NCBI GenBank assembly: GCA_963677885.1
Contig: OY782500.1
Coordinates: 4,712,001-4,776,000, forward strand
Length of the DNA: 64,000 nucleotides
Source: UBA1351 sp963677885
GTDB lineage: Bacteria > Bacillota > Clostridia > Lachnospirales > Vallitaleaceae
Direction: 5' to 3'
A program made the translations under genes and the position numbers. Numbering within the stretch: the stretch's first letter is position 1; the number at the start of each line of letters is the position of its first letter. The notes beneath the pieces are model-generated. The model searched no databases. It was given only the letters and a program-made list of their open reading frames with translations, and was not told the origin of the DNA. Below, one piece after another: positions 43,778-53,588 of the stretch.

Positions 43778-45564
43778 TGGAACAAAAAGGATATATATCT
43801 GGTGTTAACGGACCGGTTGTTACCGTATCGGGAACCAATGAACTTTCTATGCTTGAAATGGTATATGTCGGTGATTTGAAACTAATAGGTGAAGTTATCG
43901 GTATAGAATCAAGAAATGCAATTATTCAGGTCTATGAATCAACGACTGGTTTAAAAGTTGGTGAGCCGGTTTTTTCAACTGGTGGACCTATGGCTTTAAT
44001 GCTGGGACCTGGAATTATCGGTGGGGTCTTTGACGGTATTCAAAGACCGCTTGAAACTCTTTTTGATAAAACCGGATCTTTTATTGGCCGTGGTATTGAT
44101 ACAGCCAACCTAGATACCAAAAAAGAATGGGAAGTTAAGATCAATGTAAAAGTTGGTGATATGCTTGAACCTGGAGCCATATATGCAGAAGTTGATGAGA
44201 CTGAATTGGTTACCCATCGCCTTATGGTAAGACCGGGTCTTTCAGGTCAGGTAGTGAAGATAGAAGCTGACGGTAAATACAAGGTTACTGACACAGTCGT
44301 AACGATTAAAGACCAATATGATGAGGAAGTCGGTTTAACCTTGGTTCAATATTGGCCAGTTAGGGAACCTAGACCTTTTTCAGAAAGAAAGATTTTGACC
44401 AAACCTTTGGTCACCGGACAAAGGGTTATTGATACCCTTTTCCCAATACCTAAAGGTGGGGCAGCTGCCATACCTGGTGGTTTTGGCACAGGGAAAACCA
44501 TGACTCAACATCAATTAGCCAAATGGTCCGATGCGGATATTATCGTTTACATTGGATGTGGTGAACGTGGTAATGAAATCACAGAGGTTTTGGAAGACTT
44601 TCCTGAACTTATCGACCCTAAATCCAATAAACCATTAATGGAGCGTACAGTCCTTATAGCCAATACATCCAATATGCCTGTTGCAGCAAGAGAAGCTTCT
44701 ATTTATACAGGCATTACTATAGCAGAGTATTATCGTGATATGGGTTATCATGTTGCCATAATGGCAGATTCAACATCTAGATGGGCAGAGGCCCTCAGGG
44801 AAATATCAGGACGTCTTGAGGAAATGCCAGCAGAGGAGGGATTCCCTGCATACTTGCCATCCAGACTATCAGCTTTTTATGAAAGAGCAGGTCTGGTTGA
44901 TACATTGAATCACAGTGAAGGCTCTGTCAGTATCATTGGAGCTGTTTCGCCACAAGGTGGTGACTTCTCCGAGCCCGTTACGCAAAATACCAAAAGGTTT
45001 ATACGGTGCTTTTGGGCTCTTGACCGTAATCTTGCTTATTCAAGACATTACCCTGCGATCCACTGGTTGAATTCCTATAGTGAATACATGAATGAGCTGG
45101 AAGATTGGTATAAGGAAAATGTAACAGAAGAGTTTGTTGAGGTTCGCCGTCAAATGCTGGCACTTCTTCAGGAAGAATCCAGTCTTATGGAAATTGTAAA
45201 ACTGATTGGTGCTGACATATTACCTGAGGAGCAGAAATTGATTCTTGAAATCAGTAAGCTACTCCGTTTGGGCTTCCTGCAACAAAATGCATTTCATGAT
45301 GTGGATACCTATGTTCCTCTAATTAAGCAATTCAAGATGATGGACATCATCATTGAATTATATAAAACATCTCAGAAGCTGGTTAACAAGGGTATTCCAG
45401 TATCTCAATTGAGAAAAACAGGTATCTTTGATGAGCTGGTTAAAATGAAATATACCATTGATAATACTAATTTTGAACCATTTGATGATTTCAAAAAACG
45501 GATTAATCATTTTTATGAAGAAGTAACTGAACAGTATAAAGGATTTGAGAGGGTGATGAGATAA
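43777..45564 (+). CDS. atpA: V/A-type ATPase catalytic subunit A
   Basis: The catalytic subunit, 595 residues, a usual length. The P-loop is PGGFGTGKTMTQ, the catalytic Glu block is CGERGNEITEVL, and the non-homologous region with GPGIIGGVFDGIQRPL is as expected for V/A enzymes. IADSTSRWAEALREISGRLEEMP is present in parts (ADSTSRWAEALREIS). It starts by overlap with subunit E and overlaps subunit B by one base. Confidence 0.98.
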   Translation: MEQKGYISGVNGPVVTVSGTNELSMLEMVYVGDLKLIGEVIGIESRNAIIQVYESTTGLKVGEPVFSTGGPMALMLGPGIIGGVFDGIQRPLETLFDKTGSFIGRGIDTANLDTKKEWEVKINVKVGDMLEPGAIYAEVDETELVTHRLMVRPGLSGQVVKIEADGKYKVTDTVVTIKDQYDEEVGLTLVQYWPVREPRPFSERKILTKPLVTGQRVIDTLFPIPKGGAAAIPGGFGTGKTMTQHQLAKWSDADIIVYIGCGERGNEITEVLEDFPELIDPKSNKPLMERTVLIANTSNMPVAAREASIYTGITIAEYYRDMGYHVAIMADSTSRWAEALREISGRLEEMPAEEGFPAYLPSRLSAFYERAGLVDTLNHSEGSVSIIGAVSPQGGDFSEPVTQNTKRFIRCFWALDRNLAYSRHYPAIHWLNSYSEYMNELEDWYKENVTEEFVEVRRQMLALLQEESSLMEIVKLIGADILPEEQKLILEISKLLRLGFLQQNAFHDVDTYVPLIKQFKMMDIIIELYKTSQKLVNKGIPVSQLRKTGIFDELVKMKYTIDNTNFEPFDDFKKRINHFYEEVTEQYKGFERVMR

Positions 45565-46961
45565 TGAGAGTTGAATATCTAGGCATTAAAGAAGTCAACG
45601 GTTCCCTTATTGTCCTCGAAGGTGTTAAGGGAGCTTCATATGAAGAAATGGTAGACATTAAGCTGGAAGACGGCAGAACCAAAGTTGGCCGTATTATTGA
45701 GCTGAATGAGGATGTAGCTGTTGTCCAGGTTTTTGAAGGTACGACGGGTATCTCAAACGTCAATGCCAGAACAAGTCTTAGAGGTGATGTACTTAAACTG
45801 CCTTTGTCAAAGGAAATTCTTGGAAGGACAATGGATGGTTTAGGTAGACCTATTGATGGCTTGGGTAAGATTCGCCCAGATGTTAAAATGGATGTTAATG
45901 GTGAGCCCATTAATCCTATTGCTAGAAAATATCCAAGAAACTATATTCAAACCGGTGTATCTGCAATTGATGGTTTAACAACCTTGATCCGTGGTCAAAA
46001 ATTACCTGTATTTTCTGGCAATGGTCTTCCACATGATATTTTGGCAGTCCAGATTGCCAGACAGGCGCAGCTGGCAGCAGATTCTGAGGACAAGGACAAT
46101 TTTGCCATTGTTTTTGCTGCTATGGGGGCTAAAAACGATGTTGCTTCATACTTTGTCAGAAGCTTTGAAGAAAGTGGAGTTCTTGAAAAAGTAACCATGT
46201 TCCTGAATTTGGCCAATGACCCTGTTGTTGAGCGGATTGTAACACCTAGATGTGCTCTGACAACAGCTGAATATCTTGCTTTTGAGCATAATATGCATGT
46301 TTTGGTAATTATGACGGATATGACTTCCTACTGTGAGGCCCTTCGTGAAGTGTCCTCTTCCAAGGGAGAAATTCCATCTAGGAAGGGATTCCCAGGTTAT
46401 ATGTATTCAGACCTGGCTTCCCTATATGAAAGAGCAGGTATGCTGAAGGACAGAGAAGGATCTATTACACAGATTCCCGTCCTGACCATGCCCAATGATG
46501 ACATTACCCATCCAATTCCTGACTTGACCGGATATATTACTGAAGGACAGGTGGTTCTTGACCGTGGCCTCCATCAAAAAGGGGTCTATCCGCCAATTAT
46601 CGTACTGCCATCACTTTCCAGATTGATGAAAGACGGTATTGGTGAAGGTTTTACAAGAAAAGACCATCCACAGATAGCCAACCAGCTTTTTGCATCTTAT
46701 GCTCATGTTCAGGAAGTTAAAGCCCTGGCATCGGTTATTGGTGAAGATGAATTGTCAGAAGTTGATAAGATTTATATGCAGTTTGGCAAGGAATTTGAGA
46801 ACCGCTTTGTTGCCCAAAAGTCAGATGAAAACAGATATATGGAGTTTACCCTTGATTTAGGTTGGGACCTATTGGGTATCCTGCCAAGAACTGAACTTGA
46901 CCGTCTAGATGAAGAGATACTGGATAAATATTATAAGCCTCGTAAAAAGGATCGTGATTAG
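45564..46961 (+). CDS. atpB: V/A-type ATPase regulatory subunit B
   Basis: The 465-residue non-catalytic partner of subunit A. It lacks a P-loop, as expected, and keeps SGNGLPHDILAVQIARQA, VIMTDMTSYCEALREVS, GYMYSDLASLYERAG and the C-terminal LGILPRTELDRL. Start overlaps the subunit A stop (TAATG). Confidence 0.98.
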   Translation: MRVEYLGIKEVNGSLIVLEGVKGASYEEMVDIKLEDGRTKVGRIIELNEDVAVVQVFEGTTGISNVNARTSLRGDVLKLPLSKEILGRTMDGLGRPIDGLGKIRPDVKMDVNGEPINPIARKYPRNYIQTGVSAIDGLTTLIRGQKLPVFSGNGLPHDILAVQIARQAQLAADSEDKDNFAIVFAAMGAKNDVASYFVRSFEESGVLEKVTMFLNLANDPVVERIVTPRCALTTAEYLAFEHNMHVLVIMTDMTSYCEALREVSSSKGEIPSRKGFPGYMYSDLASLYERAGMLKDREGSITQIPVLTMPNDDITHPIPDLTGYITEGQVVLDRGLHQKGVYPPIIVLPSLSRLMKDGIGEGFTRKDHPQIANQLFASYAHVQEVKALASVIGEDELSEVDKIYMQFGKEFENRFVAQKSDENRYMEFTLDLGWDLLGILPRTELDRLDEEILDKYYKPRKKDRD

Positions 46962-46963
46962 TC

Positions 46964-47590
46964 ATGGATACTAACTTATTTCCCACCAAGGGGAATTTAA
47001 TGATTTCAAGGAATCGGCTGGCCTTATCCAAAGTCGGTTATGAACTCATGGACAAAAAACGAAATATTCTTGTACGTGAAATGATGCAATTCATCGATCA
47101 AGCCAAAGAGTTACAGGCTGTCATTGGTGAAACCTTTGCAGATGCTTATGCTGCTCTTCAAAAGGCTAATATTACCCTAGGTATTAATACGGTGGAGCAG
47201 ATCGCCCAGGCAATTGAGCTGGAAGACCAGATTGTTATAAAGGTCAGGTCAATTATGGGGGTTGAAATTCCAATTATTGGGGAAATCGACACAAACCTGA
47301 AACCTCAGTTCGGATTTGCCAGAACCAATATTTCTTTGGATGAGGCATATGAAAAGTTCCTAAAGGTGAAGCAGTTGACAGTCATGCTGGCCGAAGTGGA
47401 AAATGCAATATATCGACTGGCCATTAATGTCAAAAGGACGCAAAAAAGAGCCAATGCTTTGCAGAATATTATGATTCCCAGGTATGAGAAATTAACCAAG
47501 GATATTACCAATGCTCTGGAAGAAAAGGAACGGGAAGAGTTTATGCGCCTGAAGATGATCAAAAGCTATAAAATCAAAAAAGGTGGATAA
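46964..47590 (+). CDS. atpD: V/A-type ATPase central-shaft subunit D
   Basis: A 208-residue, mostly helical shaft protein that turns inside the A3B3 head. Family blocks are NLFPTKGNLMISRNRLALSK at the start and NVKRTQKRANALQNIMIPRY near the end. It follows subunit B by two bases and closes the operon; no clear terminator follows before the promoter of the small gene. Confidence 0.95.
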   Translation: MDTNLFPTKGNLMISRNRLALSKVGYELMDKKRNILVREMMQFIDQAKELQAVIGETFADAYAALQKANITLGINTVEQIAQAIELEDQIVIKVRSIMGVEIPIIGEIDTNLKPQFGFARTNISLDEAYEKFLKVKQLTVMLAEVENAIYRLAINVKRTQKRANALQNIMIPRYEKLTKDITNALEEKEREEFMRLKMIKSYKIKKGG

Positions 47591-47637
47591 AGTTGTTAAT
47601 CTTTCGTTAACAGTCATTGAACTTTTGTCCCATTTTG

Positions 47638-47666
47638 TTGACATTGTTTACCTATACATGTAGTAT
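47638..47666 (+). promoter_or_regulatory. Promoter of the 53-residue gene
   Basis: Consensus TTGACA (47638-47643), 17-base spacer, TAGTAT (47661-47666), 40 bases before the start codon. Confidence 0.75.
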
Positions 47667-47705
47667 GTGTTTAATAGATGAACGATAAACGCAATGGAGG
47701 TTAAG

Positions 47706-47867
47706 ATGGCTGGACAAGATAAACAGGGAATTTCAAAAGCTGAGATGGATGCATCTGCCAAGAGAGCTGCAAGATTGCAGGAGATTAGTGAAGAATTGGA
47801 ATCTGGACAGGACTCAGAGATGGCAAAGATTTTGGCTGAGATAAATGCCCGAAATAAGAAACATTAA
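47706..47867 (+). CDS. Small protein of 53 residues, own promoter
   Basis: A complete small gene: promoter with consensus -35, TGGAGG five bases before ATG 47706, 53 codons, TAA and then a terminator. The protein starts MAGQDKQGISKAEMDASAKR and continues as an amphipathic, charged helix (ARLQEISEELESGQDSEMAK) with a basic end NARNKKH. No cysteine, signal or membrane segment. I do not recognise it; it may be a regulatory or binding peptide. Its position between the ATPase operon and pyk is the only context. Confidence 0.7.
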   Translation: MAGQDKQGISKAEMDASAKRAARLQEISEELESGQDSEMAKILAEINARNKKH

Positions 47868-47891
47868 TTTCATATGAATATTTACAAATAA

Positions 47892-47933
47892 AAGGAGTAG
47901 CTACTAGGCCGCATTGCCATAGAACTACTCCTT
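47892..47933. terminator. Bidirectional terminator between the small gene and pyk
   Basis: AAGGAGTAG (47892-47900) pairs with CTACTCCTT (47925-47933). The minus-strand side continues CCTTTTATTTG, a good U-tract for pyk; the plus side is weaker. Confidence 0.75.
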
Positions 47934-48010
47934 CATTATGTTTTGGAAAAATTAATTATGTAGACTACCCAGGATATAGATAAGGATCTTATCTGTGTCA
48001 GAAATCCAAT

Positions 48011-49429
48011 CTAATCAACTTCCTGAATTTTCATGAGGTTGGTATTACCGGCAACGCCAAGTGGTACGCCTGCAGTAATGACAACTCTGTCTTTCGGCTT
48101 AACAAAACCAAGCTCCTTAGCCTTTTCCACTGACTTGTAGAAGAGGATATCACTGGAGGTTTCCTGCTTCATAAGTAATGGACGAACGCCCCAGTAGAGC
48201 ATCATTTGTTTTTGTGCTTTCCTGGAAGAGGTCGTAGCAATAATCGGCATATTGGGTCTGAACATTGAGATAAGTCGTGCAGTCTTACCGGAATATGTTG
48301 GGCAGATAATTGCGCTGGCTCCTAAATGAACAGCTGTTGAACAAGAGGCATAAGAAACAGCATTGGTTACTGACTTTTCCTTAAACATAAGAATCTTTTC
48401 AAAAAGACTCTTAAAATCAATAGTTTTTTCACTGGCTTCTGCAATCTTTTTCATAACCCGAACAGATTCTACCGGGTATTTACCTGCTGCAGACTCTCCT
48501 GAAAGCATGATTGCATCTGTTCCGTCAAGCACAGCATTGGCAACGTCAGATACCTCAGCTCTTGTAGGACGGGGATTGTTGATCATCGAATCCAGCATTT
48601 GAGTAGCGGTGATAACCGGAATTTCTGCTTCATTACATTTCTTGATAATCATTTTTTGTGTCAGTGGGATAACTTCAGCAGGTGTTTCAACGCCTAAGTC
48701 ACCACGGGCAATCATAATACCGTCAGATACTTCAATGATGGAGTCAATGTTATCAACACCTTCTTGGGATTCGATTTTAGAGATGATCTGGACGTCCTTA
48801 CCACCGTTGGTATCCAAGAGATTACGGATAAAAAGCACATCGTCCTTGGTACGAATAAAAGAGGCAGCAACAAAATCGATATCTTTGGTAATACCGAATT
48901 TAATATCTTCAATATCCTTGTCAGTTACAGCAGGTAACTTAAGGTTGATATTTGGTACGTTAACACCTTTGCGATTCTTAACAACACCACCGTTTTTAAC
49001 GATGCAGATAACTTCTTCCTCATGAATGGCAGTGACTTCAAGTTCAATAAGACCGTCATCAATAAGGACAATGCTTCCGATGCGAACATCTTCATGAAGG
49101 TGAGGGTAGTTGATACAAAACTTCTCTGCAGTTCCTTCGAAATCACCATAGCAGATAGTAACGGTATGCCCGGCTTCAAGGGTTACATGACCGTCGACAA
49201 AGAGTTTTGTACGAATTTCGGGACCACGGGTATCCATAAGTATGGCTACTGGAGTGTCCAGTTCTTCGCTGACTTCGTTGATCATGGCAATGGTTTTTTC
49301 GTAGTGTTCCTGATCACCATGTGAAAGGTTTAATCTAGCAACGCTTAAGCCACTTCTGACGAGTTCAGAAAAGGTTTCTTTGTTGTCACTAGCTGGTCCA
49401 AGGGTACAGATAATTTTGGTTTTATTCAT
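48011..49429 (-). CDS. pyk: Pyruvate kinase
   Basis: Makes pyruvate and ATP from phosphoenolpyruvate and ADP, the last step of glycolysis. The 472-residue protein has the start MNKTKIICTLGPASDN, VARLNLSHGDQEHYE, the MDTRGPEIRT loop, and the active-site block IMIARGDLGVE, then TATQMLDSM and the effector domain. It has no extra C-terminal PEP-utiliser-like domain found in Bacillus. ATG 49429 follows GGGAGG; the longer frame to 49486 has no binding site. A TATAAT (49519-49524, minus strand) about 90 bases upstream is a likely -10 element. Confidence 0.97.
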   Translation of the reverse strand: MNKTKIICTLGPASDNKETFSELVRSGLSVARLNLSHGDQEHYEKTIAMINEVSEELDTPVAILMDTRGPEIRTKLFVDGHVTLEAGHTVTICYGDFEGTAEKFCINYPHLHEDVRIGSIVLIDDGLIELEVTAIHEEEVICIVKNGGVVKNRKGVNVPNINLKLPAVTDKDIEDIKFGITKDIDFVAASFIRTKDDVLFIRNLLDTNGGKDVQIISKIESQEGVDNIDSIIEVSDGIMIARGDLGVETPAEVIPLTQKMIIKKCNEAEIPVITATQMLDSMINNPRPTRAEVSDVANAVLDGTDAIMLSGESAAGKYPVESVRVMKKIAEASEKTIDFKSLFEKILMFKEKSVTNAVSYASCSTAVHLGASAIICPTYSGKTARLISMFRPNMPIIATTSSRKAQKQMMLYWGVRPLLMKQETSSDILFYKSVEKAKELGFVKPKDRVVITAGVPLGVAGNTNLMKIQEVD

Positions 49430-49804
49430 GTTTTCCTCCCGATTTTCCTGTGACAAGACCTGTGTAAGTATACAGACATAAGACAATTAGGGACTTGCCC
49501 TCACAGATTCCTGTCTCCATTATAACAATAAATTGCCATGAAAATGAATAGTACATATGGGTAATCTTTATGTGGCTTTTCATGAAGTGTTATAATACAA
49601 TAGGTATAAGGCGATTCTATAACAAAAACGATAATTTATCAAGATTTCGCCTACAATAGCATATTATAGACGAATTTCCAAGTAAATTCTATCATCAATT
49701 CAACTAAAATTATATTTTTTTGGACTCATTATATGTCTAAGGTGACATAAGAGGGTCATGGAATTGATAATGGCTATAGATTAGCATACTATGAGGAGAG
49801 AAAC
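49430..49804. other. Divergent pyk-addA intergenic region
   Basis: In this 375-base gap I see a TATAAT for pyk on the minus strand (49519-49524) and another TATAAT at 49591-49596 on the plus strand that may serve addA. AGGCGA (49609-49614) and TCGCCT (49647-49652) form a weak inverted repeat enclosing GATAATTTATC. The addA ribosome binding site GAGGAG is at its end. No gene is visible. Confidence 0.5.
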
Positions 49805-52800
49805 ATGGCATTTACATATACACAGGACCAGCAAAAAGTTATTGAAACCAAAGGTTCTTCCATATTAGTTTCAGCTGCAGCAGGATCTGGTAAGACTGCA
49901 GTTCTGGTTGAGCGAATTATTCGAAAAATCACCAATAAAGACCATCCTGTTTCCATAGACCAGCTTTTGATTGTAACCTTTACCAAGGCGGCAGCGGCGG
50001 AGATGCGGGAGCGAATTGGAAATGGTATTGAGACTGCAATAGAGACAGAAACCGATAATCAGATTCTTAATCATCTCATTAGTCAATTAACCCTTCTTCC
50101 GGCGGCAAATATTATGACAATGCACAGCTTTTGTCTTAAAATTATAAAATCATATTATCATCTTATTGATTTAGACCCTACCTTTCGAATTGGCAATGAA
50201 ACCGAGTTGGTTTTACTTAAAGAAGAAGTTATGGACGACCTTCTCGAGACTAAATACAAGGAATCCAGTGATGGATTTCTGAATATGGTAGAGTCCTTTG
50301 CAGGCGGTAAAAATGATGATAAGGTCAAAGACCTCGTCTTCAAGACCTATGGATTTGCCATGAGTAATCCATGGCCCATTAGGTGGATGGAGGAAAGTTT
50401 ATCCCTTCTTGACATTGAAGATGTAGATAGCTTTATTGCATCTGACTATTACCAAATGATAGTTAAACAAGTTAAGGAAAATATAGAATCTACCCTCGGT
50501 CTATTTGAGGAAATTGACGATTTAATGACCTTGGATCAGGGACCGGACAAGTATAAGGATACAGTTTCAGCGCTGAGAGAATGGGTGGATTATACATTGC
50601 TCCATTTGGAAAAAGGAGATTATCTTGATCTGGTTAAACATGCTGAAAACGTAAGTATACCGGCTCTTTCAAGGAAAACAAAGGGGTATGATAAGGAACT
50701 GGCAATTGTAGCCAAAGATTTAATCAATGATATTAAGAAGATGATGACCTGTCTTATGGACCTTAAATATGATCCTGACCGTATCATCGATGAAATTGAC
50801 AGCATTAAGGCCTTGGTAGAAGAAATTGTCAGTCTTACCAAAGCCTTTAAGGAAGGCTACGAGGCAGAAAAAGAAGTCAAGGCCCTTATTGACTTCAATG
50901 ATATTGAGCATTTAGCCTTAAAACTCTTATATAAGGAGGATGGACCTTCTGAAATAGGACAGATTTATCGAGAGCAGTTTGATGAGGTATTGGTTGATGA
51001 GTACCAGGATACCAATGAGGTCCAGGAAGCCATTCTTAAAAGTCTATCCAAAGAAGACAATCTCTTTATGGTGGGTGATCTTAAACAAAGTATTTACAAG
51101 TTCCGTTTGGCAAAACCGGAGATTTTCAAGAATAAATACGATGCCTTTGATTATGAGGACTCAAACAATATAAAAATTGACCTTGCCAAGAACTTCCGGT
51201 CAAGAAGTCAGGTACTTAATATGACCAACTATATCTTTGAGAGCCTTATGAGTAAGGAGCTTGGAGATGTAGATTACGATGACCATGCCAAACTCTATCT
51301 GGGTGCTTTTGATTATAAGGAATCTGCTACCCATGAGGATAAGTTTTTACCTGAGATTATCATTGGTGAAAAAGAATCTGACAAGACTAAAGAAGAGGTA
51401 CAATCAGCTATAGTTTGTGCCAAAATTAAAGAGCTTCTTTCAGATCCTGAGTTTGAAATATTTGATAAAGAGGACAAGTGCTTTCGTAGACCCATTTACA
51501 GTGATATCTGCATCCTTATGAGAAGTCCTTCTACAACAATACAGACACTGAAACAGGTCATGGAGGAAGAGGATATTCCCTATGAGGCAGATATTTCCAG
51601 TGGTTTTTTTGATGCAGTTGAAGTAAGGGTCATGATGAGTTTTCTTGAAATTATTGATAATCCCTACCAGGATATTCCGCTGACAGCAGTGCTTAGGTCA
51701 CCTATCGTTAGCCTGACTGAAAACGAATTACTTCTTATTAGGCAATATGATGAAGAAGGGACTTTTCAGGAAGCCTTTTGGAATTTTGCCGGTGACCAAA
51801 CCGCTATAAATGATCATGTTCTTGAGCCTATCGTTTTGAAAGTGAGTCTCTTTTTAAAGCTTTATGAGAGTCTAAGAGAAAGAGCCAAACGCTTATCCTT
51901 AGATGACCTTTTGGACCATATATACAACGAGACCGGATATTATTTTTATACCGGCTTAATGGAAAACGGACCACAGCGGATGTCTAACCTTGACTATTTA
52001 AGGCTTCAAGCCAAGAACTTTGAAAACTCATCCTACAAGGGACTTTTTAATTTTATTCGTTATGTTGACCATATTAAAAAATATGAAATTGAGATTCCTG
52101 AACCTTTAATTGGAAAAAAAGATGGTGGAGTATCCATTATGAGTATTCACCGTAGCAAGGGCCTGGAGTATCCTATCGTTATAATGATGAACATTCATAA
52201 GGAATTTAATATGATGGACCTTAGGGAAGGCTTTATGCTCCACCAGGAGATGGGTTTTGCTTGTGATTATTACAATCCAGGTAAAAGGCTCCGTATGGAA
52301 AGTCCCTTTAGCAAGGCCATAAAACTGAAAAGTAAGGAAGAACTTTTAAGTGAAGAACTTAGACTTTTTTATGTTGCTCTGACAAGATCACGGGAAAAGC
52401 TGATCCTCACAGGTGTTGTGAATAAACTGGAAAAGTTTGAAGAGACCCTGATACAGGATATCCGTCAAATAGGTAAGATTGAAGCATCTAGAGTAAAGCA
52501 GGCCAAATCCTTCCTTGATTGGCTCCTCATGACCTGCCCTAATAAAGTGGACTGGGTCAAATGGGAAATCTATAACCAGGAGGCACTGAGTGTAGCTATA
52601 GAGGAATACAAGGAAGAGGACAGGGAAGTAAACAGACTCAAGGTGGACATGCTGACACATGCCCTTGCCATGGATAGAGATATTGATTATTTAGAGGTCC
52701 TTAATGAACCCTACCATCACGGAAGTCAAATAGGTAAGTATGTAACCATGTCGGTTTCTGAGCTTAAAGAAGCTGAGCAGAGAGAGAAGTTTAATGACGC

Positions 52801-53398
52801 ATCCTATGTTGCCAGAGACCTTAAGGAAGCCCTGGTGGTTGAAAAGCCACTGCCAACCTTTATACAAAAAAGAGATAAAAGCTTAAAAGGTGCCGCATAT
52901 GGTTTGGTTATGCATAAGATACTATCCCTGCTTCCGCCGAGAGAGGGGTATACCTTTGAACATATTAAGAGTTTCGTGGATGGTCTTTTTGAAAAGGCGA
53001 TTATTGAAGAGGCCTATAAAGGTAAAATCTATATTAAGCCGCTGCATGAATTCACTATGCAGCCCATATATGAAGAAATTCTTGAGGCCTACAATAAGGG
53101 ACTTCTATTTACAGAACAACCCTTTGTATTAAGTATTGATGATCATGGGGACCATAGGATGATACAGGGGGTTATTGACCTTTTTTATGAAAAAGATGGA
53201 AAACTGATTCTCTTGGATTACAAGACCGATTATATAGAAGAAGGTCATGAGGAAGACCTTCTTGACCGCTATAAGATTCAATTGGATTATTATGCTAAAG
53301 CCCTTACTGACATTACCGGTAAGGAAGTTGCAGGTAAATATATTTATAGTCTAAGTCTGGGCAAGCTCCTTCAATATGACATGAACCGGGTTCTGTAG
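49805..53398 (+). CDS. addA: AddA, helicase-nuclease subunit
   Basis: Subunit A of AddAB: a UvrD/Rep-type helicase fused to a RecB-like nuclease. The 1,197-residue protein has the P-loop SAAAGSGKTAVLVERI near residue 24, FTKAAAAEMRERI, the DEYQDTN helicase motif (VDEYQDTNEVQ), MVGDLKQSIYKFR, SIHRSKGLEYP, YVALTRSREKL and the nuclease DYKTDYIEEG. It stands 10.7 kb from addB; in most Firmicutes the two are adjacent. GAGGAG precedes ATG 49805. A terminator follows. Confidence 0.97.
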   Translation: MAFTYTQDQQKVIETKGSSILVSAAAGSGKTAVLVERIIRKITNKDHPVSIDQLLIVTFTKAAAAEMRERIGNGIETAIETETDNQILNHLISQLTLLPAANIMTMHSFCLKIIKSYYHLIDLDPTFRIGNETELVLLKEEVMDDLLETKYKESSDGFLNMVESFAGGKNDDKVKDLVFKTYGFAMSNPWPIRWMEESLSLLDIEDVDSFIASDYYQMIVKQVKENIESTLGLFEEIDDLMTLDQGPDKYKDTVSALREWVDYTLLHLEKGDYLDLVKHAENVSIPALSRKTKGYDKELAIVAKDLINDIKKMMTCLMDLKYDPDRIIDEIDSIKALVEEIVSLTKAFKEGYEAEKEVKALIDFNDIEHLALKLLYKEDGPSEIGQIYREQFDEVLVDEYQDTNEVQEAILKSLSKEDNLFMVGDLKQSIYKFRLAKPEIFKNKYDAFDYEDSNNIKIDLAKNFRSRSQVLNMTNYIFESLMSKELGDVDYDDHAKLYLGAFDYKESATHEDKFLPEIIIGEKESDKTKEEVQSAIVCAKIKELLSDPEFEIFDKEDKCFRRPIYSDICILMRSPSTTIQTLKQVMEEEDIPYEADISSGFFDAVEVRVMMSFLEIIDNPYQDIPLTAVLRSPIVSLTENELLLIRQYDEEGTFQEAFWNFAGDQTAINDHVLEPIVLKVSLFLKLYESLRERAKRLSLDDLLDHIYNETGYYFYTGLMENGPQRMSNLDYLRLQAKNFENSSYKGLFNFIRYVDHIKKYEIEIPEPLIGKKDGGVSIMSIHRSKGLEYPIVIMMNIHKEFNMMDLREGFMLHQEMGFACDYYNPGKRLRMESPFSKAIKLKSKEELLSEELRLFYVALTRSREKLILTGVVNKLEKFEETLIQDIRQIGKIEASRVKQAKSFLDWLLMTCPNKVDWVKWEIYNQEALSVAIEEYKEEDREVNRLKVDMLTHALAMDRDIDYLEVLNEPYHHGSQIGKYVTMSVSELKEAEQREKFNDASYVARDLKEALVVEKPLPTFIQKRDKSLKGAAYGLVMHKILSLLPPREGYTFEHIKSFVDGLFEKAIIEEAYKGKIYIKPLHEFTMQPIYEEILEAYNKGLLFTEQPFVLSIDDHGDHRMIQGVIDLFYEKDGKLILLDYKTDYIEEGHEEDLLDRYKIQLDYYAKALTDITGKEVAGKYIYSLSLGKLLQYDMNRVL

Positions 53399-53452
53399 TA
53401 AAATAAATTTTACAAAATAGCAATATAGTAGAAATAACACAAAAAATGTAAT

Positions 53453-53489
53453 AAAAGCACGTTTTACTTGTTGAGTATGACGTGCTTTT
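53453..53489 (+). terminator. Intrinsic terminator after addA
   Basis: AAAAGCACGT (53453-53462) pairs with ACGTGCTTTT (53480-53489). Confidence 0.85.
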
Positions 53490-53588
53490 GTGATACACTT
53501 TTATAAGTACCATTGAGAATGCATGAGAATTTCATGACATGATATGGAAACATTGGGAAAGGGATGGTCTAAGGACCTAGGGTTAATT

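Noticed and set aside
49764..49792. TTGATA-17-TACTAT as the addA promoter
   Set aside because: Transcription would start within about six bases of the ATG, past the GAGGAG ribosome binding site; an upstream TATAAT at 49591 is more likely.
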